The translations under genes and the position numbers were made by a program. Shown here one piece after another: positions 11,874-26,500 of a stretch of 64,000 nucleotides of DNA. This stretch comes from Paramecium sonneborni (taxonomy: Eukaryota; Ciliophora; Oligohymenophorea; Peniculida; Parameciidae). The stretch is from the NCBI GenBank assembly GCA_905182985.1, contig CAJJDN010000173.1, forward strand, positions 27,355 through 91,354, in the 5' to 3' direction. A model generated the notes under the pieces. It searched no databases and was not told where the DNA came from. It worked only from the letters and a program-made list of their open reading frames with translations. Numbering within the stretch: the stretch's first letter is position 1; each line of letters starts with the position of its first letter.

Positions 11874-13196
11874 ATGAAAACAAGCATATTGGTTATCATA
11901 TTATTCTCTTGTACATTAGCAAAATAATTATATGATGTAAAAAAGTCATATGTTACACCTGTGAATGAATTAAATTTTGAAAAATAAATCAATAAGATAA
12001 GGCAAACAACTAAATATGTTACTATAGTTCATTTTTATAAATATTCAGGTATTGAATGTTATAGATTAATAGATGGGGAGAGTAGATCATTTGCACCAAA
12101 ATATGATGAATTCACAAATGAATATAAAGGGATTTTTAGAATAGCATCATGTGATTGTGATGAAGCAGATAAGATTTGTTAAAAAGAGAGTGTGTCTAAA
12201 TTTCCTACATTTAGAATATATCCTCCTTATCCAGTTCCAGCAATAGATTATGAAGGTCCACTTGAAATAGATGGAATTCTTAAATTGGCAACAAAATATA
12301 TTCATAATAATGTAATTGAGATTACAGAAGGCAATATTAATACATTTTTAAATGAGAATCCAACAGTTCCAAAAGTTTTATTGTTTAGTGAAAAGAAGGG
12401 ATATCCACTAGTTTATAAGGGATTAAGTGTAGAATTTGAAGTATAAGAATTAATAAAATATTTAATAGAAAAAATTATCATTTGGTTTAGTGAGATCAAG
12501 TGAAAAAGCTTTGTTGGATAGATACAACATAAAAGGTTTTCCAAAATTGTTACTTGTTAAAACAAATGAAAAAAAACCATATCCTTTTACAGGTGAATAT
12601 AAATTTAAGGCAATGTTTGATTTTTTAAATGTTCACAGTGAAGTATTTGTTCCAGGTGGTGGATCATCTGCTGATAGTGCTGCTACAAAAGAATGGATGA
12701 TGCAAGTTGTTCCATAATTACATTAAAAATCTGCAAATGATATCTGCTTAAAAGTAGAAGGTGTTATTTGTGTAATTTTAATAAACAATGGAGATAAACC
12801 GTAATTTAATTTATATTATAATTTTATAGAGATAATGGATTAGTTGATGAAATGAAAAAATTAAATTAATAATATGAAAGACATATTAATAGAGGAACTG
12901 TTTTCAAATTTATGTGGTTAGATGCAAAAACAGAATCTAAAGTATCTTATTGTATCTATTTATATTTTAGTGGGGTCAAGCATTAGAATTTTAAGGAGAA
13001 CCAAAAATTGTTTTATTAAATCCAAGTAAAAGAAAACGATTTGCTGTTCATGATGGAGAAATGACATTCTAAGCTATATGTAAAATAATAATTTTATTAT
13101 ATTTTAGAAAAAACATTAGAAAAATTGATTAGTGGAGATCTCAAATTTAAAAACTTAGGAGAATCATTACCTGATTTTGTTAAAATTGATTTGTGA
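11874..13196 (+). CDS. PDI-like secretory protein without a CxxC site
   Basis: 402 aa after four introns (12441-12468, 12801-12829, 12942-12970, 13080-13107; 28-29 nt each). MKTSILVIILFSCTLAKQLY is a signal peptide. A thioredoxin-type domain follows: VTIVHFYKYSGIECYRLIDG lies where PDIs carry WCGHC, but only the second cysteine remains. The strand-helix continuation ICQKESVSKFPTFRIYPP is typical of the fold, with cis-Pro. A second such unit (YNIKGFPKLLLVKTNEKKPY) and a C-terminal region with WGQALEFQGEPKIVLLNP follow. There is no KDEL-type ending. I infer an ER or secretory-path folding factor that binds clients and does not catalyse disulfide exchange. The transcript is followed 101 bp downstream by the kinase gene. 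Confidence 0.85.
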
Positions 13197-13297
13197 ATAT
13201 TGTAAATTATTATTAAACTTATCATGAATATTAATTTTGAATTCATTTAATTAATGTAAATAAACTATACTATTAATTATAATTTGATTGTTCAAAT

Positions 13298-14730
13298 ATG
13301 TTACAACATAAACGAAATCTATCTTAAAAAAATACTACTTTAGTCATTAGTTGTTAAGATAAAAAAGTGAGTATTGACATTTCTATTGAGAGAAATGTAG
13401 CTGAGTTAATGAACAAAGTGAGTATAAAATATAAATTCAATAGCTCCATCAACATCCAGAAACACCTAATGCTCAATAGATTGTTGCATTAAGAACAGCA
13501 TCTCACTCTATCACCATAGATTATCTATTGTCAATACCTAATGAAAGAGGTAAGCATTATAATGATAATTGAGCCTAACTATCAATTTATAAGATTAAAT
13601 AAGAAAATTTAATTGCAGTATATGGTAAACCATAGACCAAACCAACCTTGACTTTAAGAGATTTCAAATTCGAAAATTGTATCGGAAAAGGTGGAACTTC
13701 TGAAGTCTATTTAGTCAGACATACCACTTCTGGTAGATTATTTGCACTTAAAATGATAAAAAAACAATACATAACTGATTGTAGACGTCTAGAACAAGTA
13801 CTAAGAGAAAAGAAAATCTTATCATAAATTTTAAATAACTCAAAATTTGTCATTCCATTGTATGCGACCTTTGCAATCAAAAATCACTTATGTTTTCTTA
13901 TGGAATATTTACCTGGAGGTGAAATGTTTTATCATCTTTAACATTAACGTTTCACAGATGAGGAAGCAAAGTTATACATTTGTGAAGTTATTTGTGCTTT
14001 AGAAGAATTACATCAACATTATATTTTATATCGAGATCTCAAAGTAATAAATAAAATTATGACTTTAGCCTGAGAATATCTTAATCGATCTTAAAGGCCA
14101 TATCAAACTTACAGATTTTGGACTCTCCAAACTTGATTTAAAGGATGATGAACTTGCAAATAGTTTTTGTGGATCTCCTGAATATATGCCACCTGAAGTT
14201 GTCAGTCGTTAAGGATACTCTTATTCAGCTGATTTTTACACTTTGGGTTGCTTACTTTATGAATTATTGATTGGTTTACCACCTCATTATTCTTAAAATA
14301 CAGAAGAAATATTCTATAAAATTTAAAATGAGGAAATCACTTTTTCAGATGAATTAAATTCTGATGTTTTGTCTCTACTATAGAATTTGTTAGAAAAAGA
14401 TTATAATAAAAGAATTCATGATTTTTCAACTCTTAAAAAAAACCCTTGGTTTGCTTCTATTGATTGGTCTATTATAAAAACTTAATAAATTAAAGAAATG
14501 CCTATTTCCTTTAATTTGAAAACTAATATACATCAAGAATTCTTATAAATGGATGTGAGTAATTTAAATTAATAAAATGATGCTGGACAATTTGATAGTT
14601 GTGATGATCTTTATGATTTTTTTAATTTTGTTAATGATTCCTTCAAAGATGTATTTTAATTGAAAAATAAATTACGAGTGTAAAGTGATCATATAATTGA
14701 TTTAAAATTACTCTAATTGAGAAAACAAAC

Positions 14731-14780
<50 letters not shown>

Positions 14781-15193
14781 CTAATAAATTGTAAAATAAA
14801 AAGAAAGATCTAAAATTAAATTTATAAGATATTGAAAAATAATTAAATTTTTCTAAAAAATTTTCTTATACACCTTAAAATATTATACCTTAATCGTTAT
14901 AGCGTAAATCTTTTTAAAATTTAATCAAAGAGAAACCTTAAAATAAAAATTAGGATTAAAAACCAATATTTTCAACAATTTTATCAGACCGCCCTTCATT
15001 TGATAAAAATTAAGTATTTTTTTGAAATAAAATTTGTTTTTAGATTTAAAACATGTTATCTACATTAAATATCAAGAAGAAAGTATAGAATTCTCTGCAT
15101 CAATAAGTTTCTTGTAGACCAATGGAATTAAAAAGATGTTCTAGTTCTTCAGCTCATCTGAAGTCTAATTTAAATATAATATTGAAAAAATGA
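13298..15193 (+). CDS. AGC-type serine/threonine protein kinase
   Basis: 596 aa in five exons (introns 13418-13443, 13550-13573, 14044-14068, 15014-15043). The kinase domain starts near residue 105 with [20 protein letters not shown] (Gly loop), then LFALKMIKK (catalytic Lys), [15 protein letters not shown], and the catalytic loop [11 protein letters not shown] (YRD in place of HRD, as in many AGC kinases). The DFG is in LTDFGLSK, and the activation segment ends [11 protein letters not shown], a PKA/RSK-like signature. [10 protein letters not shown] closes the domain. The tail is low complexity with a run of 15 Asn. Substrate and regulator are unknown. The APE motif, Lys and Asp are all present, so it should be active. 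Confidence 0.9.
14732..14776. repeat. (AAT)15 microsatellite encoding polyasparagine
   Basis: Fifteen perfect AAT units lie in frame in the C-terminal tail of the kinase at 13298-15193 and encode 15 Asn. Slippage here would change tail length without breaking the frame. Confidence 0.95.
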
Positions 15194-15234
15194 AAATATT
15201 AATGAAATTACTATAAAATTTAATTAGTATTAAT

Positions 15235-17454
15235 TCATGAAATAAATAAATTAAATTCTGTAATTCCCCAAGATGCTGATGGATTTATTACACTACTTTT
15301 CCAAATAAAAAAGGCATAATCTAAATCATGTTTTATTAGGATATCTCCTTTGATGATAAATGTATCTAAATTATCATTACAAGTTTTTTATGAAAACCAT
15401 TTTATCTTTTAATTCCAAATAGTTTAATTATTTAGAATTAGATATTAATTCTTTCCATCAAATTGATTAGTAAATAAATAAAGAGTAAATTCTATTTTCA
15501 TCTAAGTATGAATGGCTATATTTGTAATAAATCTTCTTATTTACATTTCTGGTTATAATTTACCTAAAAGAGTCACAGAACTATCACAAATATATAAAGA
15601 TAAATCATTAGATAATTTAGTTATCACCCAATCATTCCAATTATTTGAATTAGTATTAAAGCCTGATATTAGATCTTTATATAAATCTGTAGATTCTAAT
15701 CCATTTCTAATTTTAAGTTTGAAATTGAATATTCCATAAATGCCTAAAAATATTAGTATTAATGATACCAGTTGTAGTTGTTTGAGTAGATTTAATTGTT
15801 ATGAGAGATAGTGTACGTGTATGAGCAATTTTCTTATAATAATTAATTTATCCATCAATATCACTACTACCACATTAACTAAATTCTCCAATAGCAGTTG
15901 AAAATAAGATTTCATCAAGCATAACATCATCTAAAAAAATTTAAAATTTCTCAGCTATATATTTATCTATTTTATTTATTGTAAAGGAAATTTCAATTTC
16001 TTAATGAGGTTCGTTAATTGTAAAAAACTTTTAAATTTAATAAGTGGTAACTTTTGTTGAATCTAATCCAAAGTAGGGTTTAGAATTGCAAATTTAAACA
16101 CCTCCAACTTCTGGTAATATGACTTACCATCCATGACCTACTGCGAAATCTTTTGAAGCAATTTACTAAAAATTTATCAACTATGCTTTTTGAATACAAT
16201 CCTACTTTTCAGGACCAGCACATTCATCACAAGAAAAGTTAGGTTCTGAATAACATTTTTTTATAAAGACTTGAAAATCTTTTAAAAGAATTTAATCAAC
16301 AATTATTGGTACAGAAATGGATTAAATTTAAAGAGAAAATGTGATTTAGCGTTTATTATTTCTCAAGTTAAAATCTACTTTTTTTGTCATTTACATTGCC
16401 TTTCTGACATTATGATCGTAGGATTCCCATTAACAGAAGTTGATTTAAGGATCTACACTTTTAATATTAAAGGAATGAACTTCAAGTCCATCTATTCTAA
16501 CTACAATAACATGTGGAAATCTTGTGTCAGTTTTCTATGTTATTAAGTAGAAAACAAATCTAACTTCATAATGTGGATCCAAAAAAAAAGATTTAGTAAC
16601 ATCTTAATTTTATCCAAAAGGACCTAAACCTGGTGATAAACAATATGTATAGGATACTAGATTATAAATTTATTATGGATTGGTAATTGATATCAAATTC
16701 GTTATTTACCAACCATCATTGCTAATAGTTGGACCGAAACGAATTCCTTAATAATTTAGAATCCATTGAGAACATTATGTTTAGGTTTCCTTTATTGAAC
16801 AAATCTAACATCCTACAGGACATGGAGTATATTAGATTTTTATATTCCGAATACCCATTGATCTATCATGATTAACGAAGAATCCAGATGCAAACTCAAT
16901 AATTAAAAATGGAGAGTTATGAGAAAAGATTCCTGATAAAGTAACAGATTCATAAAAGAATTCCTAACTACCTGGATTTACAGTATAGACAGCAACTGCT
17001 AAAGTATCTATCAATGCATATAGTTTAGAAGGTGGAACTGACTTTCCCTTTCTAATTATTAGTATTCTTAATTACATAGCCATATCTACAGAAAAATATA
17101 TTTGGCAATGAGGTGGCAAATTTTCGAAAGTCTTAAAGGCTCCTCCAAATTACCCAATTAATCCTAAACCTACATATTAAACTGCATTTATATCAGTACA
17201 CGATCCATCTAAAGTCAAACATTAACTTCTTTCTAAATCTGTATTCCTATCTAAAGACAGGCCATATAATGAAACAGCATTATTTTAAACACCATCCCAT
17301 ACCACACGATATACAAATTTCCAATCTAGATATATTTATTTTTACTGTTTAAATCAGCTGCTGAGAATCTATGATTAGTAAGGCTTGTATCTAAATCAAT
17401 GTAAGAAACAACGATATGTAAAAAAGATAACTGAAGTAACAAAAATATCATCAT
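15235..17454 (-). CDS. secreted 724-aa cysteine-containing protein
   Basis: Three exons (introns 17326-17345, 20 nt; 15744-15768, 25 nt) give 724 aa. MMIFLLLQLSFLHIVVSYID is a signal peptide. The mature part is rich in beta-type segments, with short Cys motifs: CPVGCQICSIKETQTQCSQW about a third of the way in and a Cys cluster near the middle (CYSEPNFSCDECAGPEKQDC). The rest resembles extracellular carbohydrate-binding or laminin-like folds, but I cannot name one. The C-terminus (SASWGITEFNLFIS) shows no clear TM or GPI signal. It lies 41 bp from the kinase 3' end (convergent) and 78 bp from the giant gene on the same strand, which shares the same CxxC style. Confidence 0.75.
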
Positions 17455-17532
17455 AATATAATTATTTATTTTGAATAATAAATCTAGTAAGAATGACTCA
17501 GTTTTTATTATTAATTATATAATATTATTTAT

Positions 17533-20500
17533 TCATGAGTTATCACTAATCTCAGATCCATCTTAATTATTCTATCCTTTAATATGATCAATTTTATTTA
17601 TTATTAGAAATTCTGGATAGACTTTAGCTCTACTTATGAATTCAACATTATTTTAGGTTTCTCTCTTCTCTGTATCTGATGGGGAACCCTAAAGTTGAGT
17701 AAAGCTATTTACAATCAAATCACCATTTTTTCCAAGTGATTAAATGTCAAACTAATTAATCATTGGTAATTTATATCGACCAGGATTAGCCCTAACTTAT
17801 TTCATCAGATATTCTCTTATTTTTTAAAATCTCTCTCTAACTCTTCTCTATTATTCTCCCCTATTAGTAAGTAATCTACGAAATAACCAATTTTTAGTCT
17901 ATAAATTAGGTAACTTTTAATTTATTTTCTCTCTAAGCTTATCAATATTCTCTTATTAATCTTCTAATTAAGCAAGTACAATTTCCCAAAGAATTACTGA
18001 TATAAAAATAGTATTTATGCATATTAAAATAATATAAAAAGGCCAAATAATTTCTTGATTATCTGAAGTAGAAGCTGAATATATAGTCATGCCAAGTACA
18101 ATTGAAGTTTCACAAACAAGAGTACTGATCTCATCAATAAAGTTTAAATACGTTAATTTATAAGGTTAAAACTTCTTAGTAAAAATTGAATATACAAAGG
18201 TAATTATAAAAATCAAAGCAGCTTTAATGATGATCAAATCTTCATAAAAGGTTAAGAATACAATCATGAATCCTTTTTACAGAATTTTGACAATCTCCCA
18301 AAAGTAAGCTTTAGGTGAATATTCGTTATATAAATAACCCCAAGTCTTTCTAGTTTCAAGATCATTTAATTAAGTTTTCTTATAATATAGACTTGTAAAC
18401 ATATAAATTGGGATTAGAAGAGAAAGACATAAAGTAGAAGGTAAAATAAAAGTAATCATCCATCTAAAATGAGTTTATGTATCATATCTATAAGCAACAT
18501 TTCCTTAAATCCAATAGATATCTGATATCTATCTAAAGGATAATAAAGAGATAAATCCTCCTAAGAGAGTTGGTTAAAGATATGTGAATAAATAGATTGC
18601 ACTTGTTGTAATAGCACTTTTATTGGGTTTAGTAATATTAATCAAAATAGCTAAGGTATAAAGGGTTAAAAAGCTAATAATATAAATAACAGGCATTATA
18701 AGAGCCCATATCATTCTAAAGTATATGATATCAATATCAGATACTGTAATTAAAAAACAATCTAATGAAAAACTCATAGATTCCACTGGATTACTAACAG
18801 AACGAATACTTGATTATAAAACACTTGGTAATTATAATTAAAAAGTTGATATTGCACCAACAATTTGTAAATAATTAGTTAACACTTTAATAAGAATTCC
18901 ACCAAAACCAGCTTTCGGATTTTTAGCAAATATTTTCAATTTTGATAATTTATGTTCATATTCCATTTTGTTAGCAGTATCAACGGTACCTTTAACAGAA
19001 ATTAAAATTGATATCATAGTCCATAAACTAATAAGACCAATCTTAATAGTATTATCACCAATATTTTCACAACTTCCACATTTATATAAAGAACTTAATG
19101 AATATTTACCATCTCCTCTAATATCATAAATATCACATTATTCACAAAGAGCCCCAACATGAGCAGATACACATAAATCATTACCAGGATTCCAACCACC
19201 TATACAATTCTCTGGTAAATTTTGACAATATTCAATAGTATGACTATATTCATATGGTCTCCAATAATATGGTTTTAATTTTACTCTTGCTGCATTTACT
19301 TAATCCATTGTTAATTAATCTTTTATTTAACATTACTCTCCTGCCCTTATATTATACTAATCGAATTGAGCATCACATAATACACATGTTCCATCTGGTT
19401 TTTTATATTCTCCTCTTTAACATGGAAATGTTTAAAAATTAATTCTTAATGAATAATTAGTCTAAAAAGATTAAAATTAATAAGGAGGATCTTATGAATA
19501 TATTGCTATTGCAACTGAATTACATGATACTTCTAATTATAAATAACCTATTGAATTTTAATCTGGATTAAAATATACAATTAGAGAATCTAAATTATAA
19601 TCCTAAGAACTTTCATTAAAAACAACACTCTTCATATTTATTAAACTAGAATTGTAAACTTATTCTTTTTAATTCAAAATCTCACGACTTAATATTGTGC
19701 ATTCAGATCCAGCCAAATTTTTTATTCTATCATATTGTTTATTCAATGGTATTATTCTTAAACTGAAATTATAACTAATAAAACTTTAAGTATTTTCATC
19801 AAAAAAATTATATGTTGACACTGCTTGTCCACTTGGAATCATTATATATTCAAAAGTTTAGGATCCAATTTGATATTTTCCTTGACTGACCAAATCAACT
19901 ACCTAATCATCTTTGTTTATGATTCTTTTTGTCAATAGTTATTGACTCCCTATCATCAAAGTCAATTAAGATGGATTATCAGCTATATTATCTCCAAAAC
20001 TATTTGCTTTATTATTTCTTAAATAATTATTTAATGTTTTTGGATCATTCATTTGATACTTTCCCAAATACAATCCTCCTCCAATATTAGCATTATTGTA
20101 GGTAATTAAGGAATTATATAAATACAATTATGATTCATAACTTTGCTAATAGAAAATTGCGCCTCCAGATTCAATTGCTACATTTTTATTAAATATGCAA
20201 TTATTTATAATTGTACTGATTCTTGAAATCAATAAAGCTCCTCCATAAGTTGCTTTATTTTCTGCAAAAAGAGTATCTATTATCTTTACTTCAGCTTCAA
20301 CATTATTTACATTCTAATCTGATTATAATATTCTATTTAAATTTTGTATTTTAATTTCTTTAATATCATTAGAAGATATTACTACACATCCAAGTTTACC
20401 ACATGTATTATTTTTGAATTTTGAATCACTAAAATAGATCAGATTAGTTTACTCTACCTCATCAATATTTGTTATTTAAAAGATACTACTTTCACAACTG

Positions 20501-23500
20501 GGGCAATTATTTTATTCCATACTAAAACTTTAAAAATGAAAATGATGTAAAGCCGAAACTTAATCTATTTTAATTATTGTCTATAAAACTTATTTACCAT
20601 AAATTATCTAATAGAAATTGATATGTGATAAAATCTCCTTTCTCTATTCTGTATAATAAGTCTCTAATGACTGTGGTATTACTAAATTCGAATAACATCT
20701 ATAAACCAAATTTACAAGAATATCCAGCTTCTCCTATGGAAATTCAACCAATCCTTTAAATTCTATCATATTCTCTATTGTAACCTCACTAAATTTTATT
20801 ACACTTTAGTACTCTAAAATATTTTCTACAATTATTACTTTTATTTAATATGATATTTATAATTGATTCTTACTACATAGTAAAATTTTTAATTTCAACA
20901 TTTATAAATATTAATGATTCACATTCTAAACAATTCAAGAACCCATAATTAAAAATATTCTTGTAAAAACAATTTTGCATTGTTACATTCCCTTAATCTA
21001 TTGATATTAAATAATTATTTTTTTAATTAGATATTTCAGTATTTTTTAGATCAACTATTTCCTTTAAATAGTCTAAATAACCTTTGTATTCATTATTTAT
21101 ATAAACATTTAAAAATTAAACTGATAATATTAAAGATGAGCTTGTAAAACTTACAGGAATTCTTAAAAAAGGAATAGCTAATGAATAAATATTTTAGATG
21201 ATAAAATCTTTAAATTGAATTTAACTATTTACTCTCGAAGGTTCTACATAAATGCATCCTCCTTCATTTCTACTAAAAGAATTAATGACTGTAGTATTAT
21301 ATATTATTAAATCTAATAATGATTAAGATGAATCTACATATAAAGTACCTCCTTAAGATCTTTCAGAATTACTTGTTATTGTACTACAATCGAAAAACTA
21401 AGAATTAATCAGTTTTAATTAACCCTCAGATTAAAGTATCAAATAGAAACCTCCTCCAAATTATGCTTGAGTATTTTTTACAACAATATTCTCTAATAAA
21501 ATCACTGAACCCTTTAAATATCCAGCTCCTCCTTTCGAACTTATTGGAAATGCTTCTATTAAATCTTCTAAGTACACTTATTCATCGTTTTAAAATCCCC
21601 AATTTAAATGTTTTGAGAAATACTCAAACTCTATATTATTTTGATTTATGAAATTTGTATCAATTACTAAGACCTATTTACCAATCAAAATTAAATTAGA
21701 ATTCTCTCCATTGGTTACAATATTCCCTTCAAAATATGAATCCTTTAATTCAACATTTGATTATGGAGTAATTAATAGCACTGTCGAAGATGAAATAAAA
21801 GCAACATCTTCTACATAACTATGTTAAATATTCCTTTATGACAAAATCTTTTCAAATACTATTTTTTACTCTTATTCTGATAGGATTGCTATAATTCCCA
21901 ATTATTCTGATGTCTTAGTAACCATTAAAATATTCTGAATAAATTTACAATTTTTTAAAGTAATTTTTTCTTATTGTCTCTTGTTTTATTTTTCAATAGA
22001 TTTTATCAAAATCAAAGGTAAATTTATAGATGTTAAATTTGTTATTACAAAATTTTAAATTTCTAAATCTATGATATTGAAAAAAAAAAACAAGGTTGTT
22101 TATCTTGTTTCATCTATAGAGGAAAGACAAGATTTTGAAGGATGCAAAATATCAAATTATTTTATCAACTATCCTGCAAATTGACTTATAAAAACCTTTT
22201 TCGAATTCTTAATTGTAAATTCTGGTAAGTTTAGATCTCTTTAAACAATTACATTATTCAAATTCAATAAAGTTATATCCAAATAAATTGTAGAATTTTC
22301 TAAAGTATTAGATGTTTATACTTTTTCCAATATCATATTATTTTTAATTAATGTAAGATCTTTGATATTGAGATCCAAAGAAAGAAAATTACTGCTCTAA
22401 ATAATTTCCATAAACACTTTGCTACTCACATATTAATTATTCATCAATTTAATATTTTCAAATGATAATATATTATTAATACTATCCAAATCAGAATATA
22501 CTATATTGATTACATTTGTGAATACTCGATTATCACTACCTAAAAGACTATTGCCATTAAAAATGAATCCTTTTACAACAAATAAGGGCAGTTAAAATAA
22601 TTTTGTTCCTTCATAAGCAATAATATTTTAAATGTTTATATCTTTCAAGAATACATCAAGTGCACCTTATAAAATTGCATAACTAGAATTTGTAAGTTTA
22701 TCTCCATCAACAGAAAAATCTTGAATTATGAAACTTGACTGTCTTTTTGATAAGGGAAAGTAAGTTTCAAATAGGGAAGATGAAATTAATTTATTATTAA
22801 ATGTTTTGATTTAAGTGGCCTTATAATCTTGTTTATTAGAATGTTCTGATAAAATCTAAACAAATAGTTAAGTATTTATAAATTATGAATTTCGAAGTGT
22901 AATATCATTTATATGAAATTAAAATCTATCAGATATATTTTTACTAAATGAATAAGCAATAATCCCTTAAGTATTAATTATCTTTGAATTAATAATTTGT
23001 AAATTATTTACTTAAATATATTAAGGATCATTAATATAAATTTGAAATTGAAAATCTTCAGAATTTTAAATTTATATATTATGTAAATTAACAATAACTC
23101 TATTAGTTTATGTAATAGATATTTTGCTTATTTTGGTTGATTTGACAAATTAAAAATTTTAAAAGATAACTTTAGTGAAATCTCTTAAAGAAAATTCGCC
23201 TTCTATAATTGTTTTCTTATTAATATCTCCATTTAAAATGATTTCCAAATTTTGTAAAGTAAAGACATTTTTTCTAAGATTTGAAAATATAAGAGAATTA
23301 GGTGGTATAATACAAGGTTTATCAGCAGAGTATTTGAAATTAAGAATATATTTAGCTGATTTAATAGATTTTTTATTTAATTCATCAAAAAGTTTTTAAG
23401 ATTCAATAGAGAAATGATTTTCTGAAAATAAATGTGATAAAGCCATATTTTAGAATCTAAAAGTATTGATATTATTAGCTGAAACGATATCATCATCATA

Positions 23501-26500
23501 AGAATCTCTATCGCAATAGATAGTATATTCTTATTATAAATATTAATAGCATTTTTAATATTGATTACATAAGATCTGAGTATTTAAGATAGGATCACGA
23601 TAAATATATTAGTATTACATAAGTGTTTAATCTGGTTAACTACCTTTGATACAGGCTTTAGAATAGATAGAAAGTTAAGTATAAGTAGGATTAAAATAGG
23701 GATTGATTAATTAAATTTCAGATTGATCTAATTCTCTACATAGAGCACAATTAGCAGGACAATCAGTACATTGATTATTGATTAAAGTTTAAATGGGTTA
23801 TTTTTAATTTATTAAAGATGTTGGACATTCTACACAAACATTAAGATCATTTTTAATAATACATTTAGTACAACTGCATTTAGGAATACATTTGTAATTA
23901 TAAATTTCATATCCTTCTTCACATGATGTGCAATAAACTTCATAATCGTCTGTATTAGTACTAGCACAATCTAAACTAAAACTACCGATACAATAATCAG
24001 CACATGTTCTAGCACGATAAAATGCTCTAATTTCCCATTTCCATCCATCCTTATAAACTTTATGTTACATTTAACATGTCTTACAATTCAATTTGCTTAA
24101 ACATAAATAACATTAACCTGAATGCATATCTGCATAATATCCTTCTTCACATAGCATACAATATTCATAAAACCATATATAATTTTTGATACAATATTTA
24201 CAATGATTTACTGAACATTCTGATAATCTATTTTCATCACCACTTATACCTATATTCAATCTCTTCTTTCTTTTTCTGTCTATATTACACATTACTGTAA
24301 CATCCCTTTCCACTTTAAACCCATAATAATTTGTTGTTTCAGTCATATAGTCTCCAAGCATCAGTATAAATTGTGTAACATAATTTCTATATTCAGGACC
24401 AGTATCCTCATGAAATAACATTATTTAAAAATGATCATCTTCAGATTCATAGGAAACTTTTGCACTTTCATAAAATTGGAAATCTGAATTAGTTATTTAT
24501 GAAAATAACATGCATTTATCCTTACCAAATTCTTTTTCATAAAAACTATATATGTAACCTTTTTCACAAAGTGCACATCTATCATTAACTTCTAAAGAAG
24601 GTTTTGAAAAATTTAAGTGTAAACTTGTTTAAAAATAAAATTTAAAGGTAGAATTAGAAAATTTAGAACGCGAATATTATTCTTAATACTGATATATACA
24701 ATGAGGCATAGTTTTTGGTTTACAATTAATTTGATCAATATCAATAAAGTAATCTTTATCATCTAAACATTTAAAACAATGCATTTAAACAGTATCTCCA
24801 TCAACAGGTATACCTGGTTCACAAATTAAACAATTAGCTCCACATTATAAACATTCATTATTTTATTTATCTAAATAATATCCTGGATCACATTTTAAAC
24901 AACCCAATTTTGATCCATCAAATATACAATCATTAGGACAAAGAATAGGACATTAATAACATTAATTTTAATAAAGTGCAAATCCTTATTAACAAGATAT
25001 ACATTAATCTGATTCACAAGAATCACAATTTTTGTTTATATTTATGCATTCTCCATTAATTACAAAATAACATGTTTTACATTCAATTTTAATTTCTTTT
25101 TCTATTTATAATTTTACAATATAATTAGTATTCTTATTTGTTTCTCCTAAACATCCTTAACAAAGTTCTATTTCTACTTGATTAACTTTAGAATTAAAAT
25201 TAATAAGGAAATATTCATAATCTATTGCTGATCTAGTCACCTTTTAATAAGCACTTGTAGAACTAGAGATTAGTTATTCATAATCTACTGTACACACTGG
25301 ATTTAAATACCATGTATTTTATTAATTTAGACAATCAACACAAAATAATTTACGTCTATTAAAAAAATCAGGTTCCATATTACCTGGACAATCAACACAA
25401 TATGTTATTTATCCAAATTAAACATAAAATTAACCTAAACCACAAGCAAATTAATCAATTTCTTCACCTTCTAGTATAGTAATATCTTTAAAATATTATT
25501 AGCTTTCTAAATTATATTAAAATATATTTATTACTAACACATTATGTTTATTCATTTTCAACATAAGATACTTTACATCCACAAGTACTATGATCTTAAT
25601 TATATTCTCTATTTGTAATTAATTCATCAGGACATGTTATACAATGGCTTTCTGCTGGACCAAAACAACTTTCACAACTTGAATGACATTCTATTATATT
25701 ATAATTATTATACTTATAAAATAAGATTAGTCATTATCATAACAATATTCAAATTCAAAATTTGAAATTTAACCATCAAAATTATAAAAATTATCTCCTC
25801 CTAAAGATAAATAGAATGTTGTTTCTTAAAGGTGAGATTTTTCTAAATATTTATTATCAGTTCTTGTTTTTTTACCTCCATTCCCCCAATAAATAGTATT
25901 CTTTATATTATTTGTCTCACTTCTTCCTTCTTCATAAATAATCCAATGCCATTATGTTATTGCCTTACTATAATAAGTACTCAAATAACTTATCTTATCA
26001 TCATTATTTGTAACATAAGGAGTATATGGATCATATTAATGATATGTTGTTATTATCAAACCTGATACATCAGGTTAATTTGAATTTTATAAATATTACC
26101 ATAATAAAAATCTATCTCCAAAATTAAGATCATCTTCATATTACTTTTTTAAACTCATTCTAAATAATGCTAATATTCTCTCTTAATATGCCTAAACCTA
26201 ATTAACTTTCACCCATCCACTTATAATAAAACGAGATTTCTCATATTTCAATTTCTAAAACACTTTTTTATCTAAACTATCAAAAATTATGCTTCCAAAT
26301 ATTGTTTTTTTCTCACTCTCTGAACAATCCAATTATTTTACGCATTAACTTGATTCTATATTATCTAAAAATTATTAAATTTCCCCATAATAACTACTAT
26401 CTCCATATCTTAAATCCATATCACTTATTGCTCCAATAAATACGCCTAAATCATAATTTAACTAATCATCAAATGGATTTATTAACTAAATTTTATTATA

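Noticed and set aside
12192..12717. Two separate short ORFs within the PDI-like gene
   Set aside because: They are exon pieces joined by the 28-nt intron at 12441-12468.
24113..24421. Separate 102-aa Cys-rich minus ORF
   Set aside because: It is an internal piece of the giant membrane-protein gene, bounded only by TAA or TAG, which code for Gln here.
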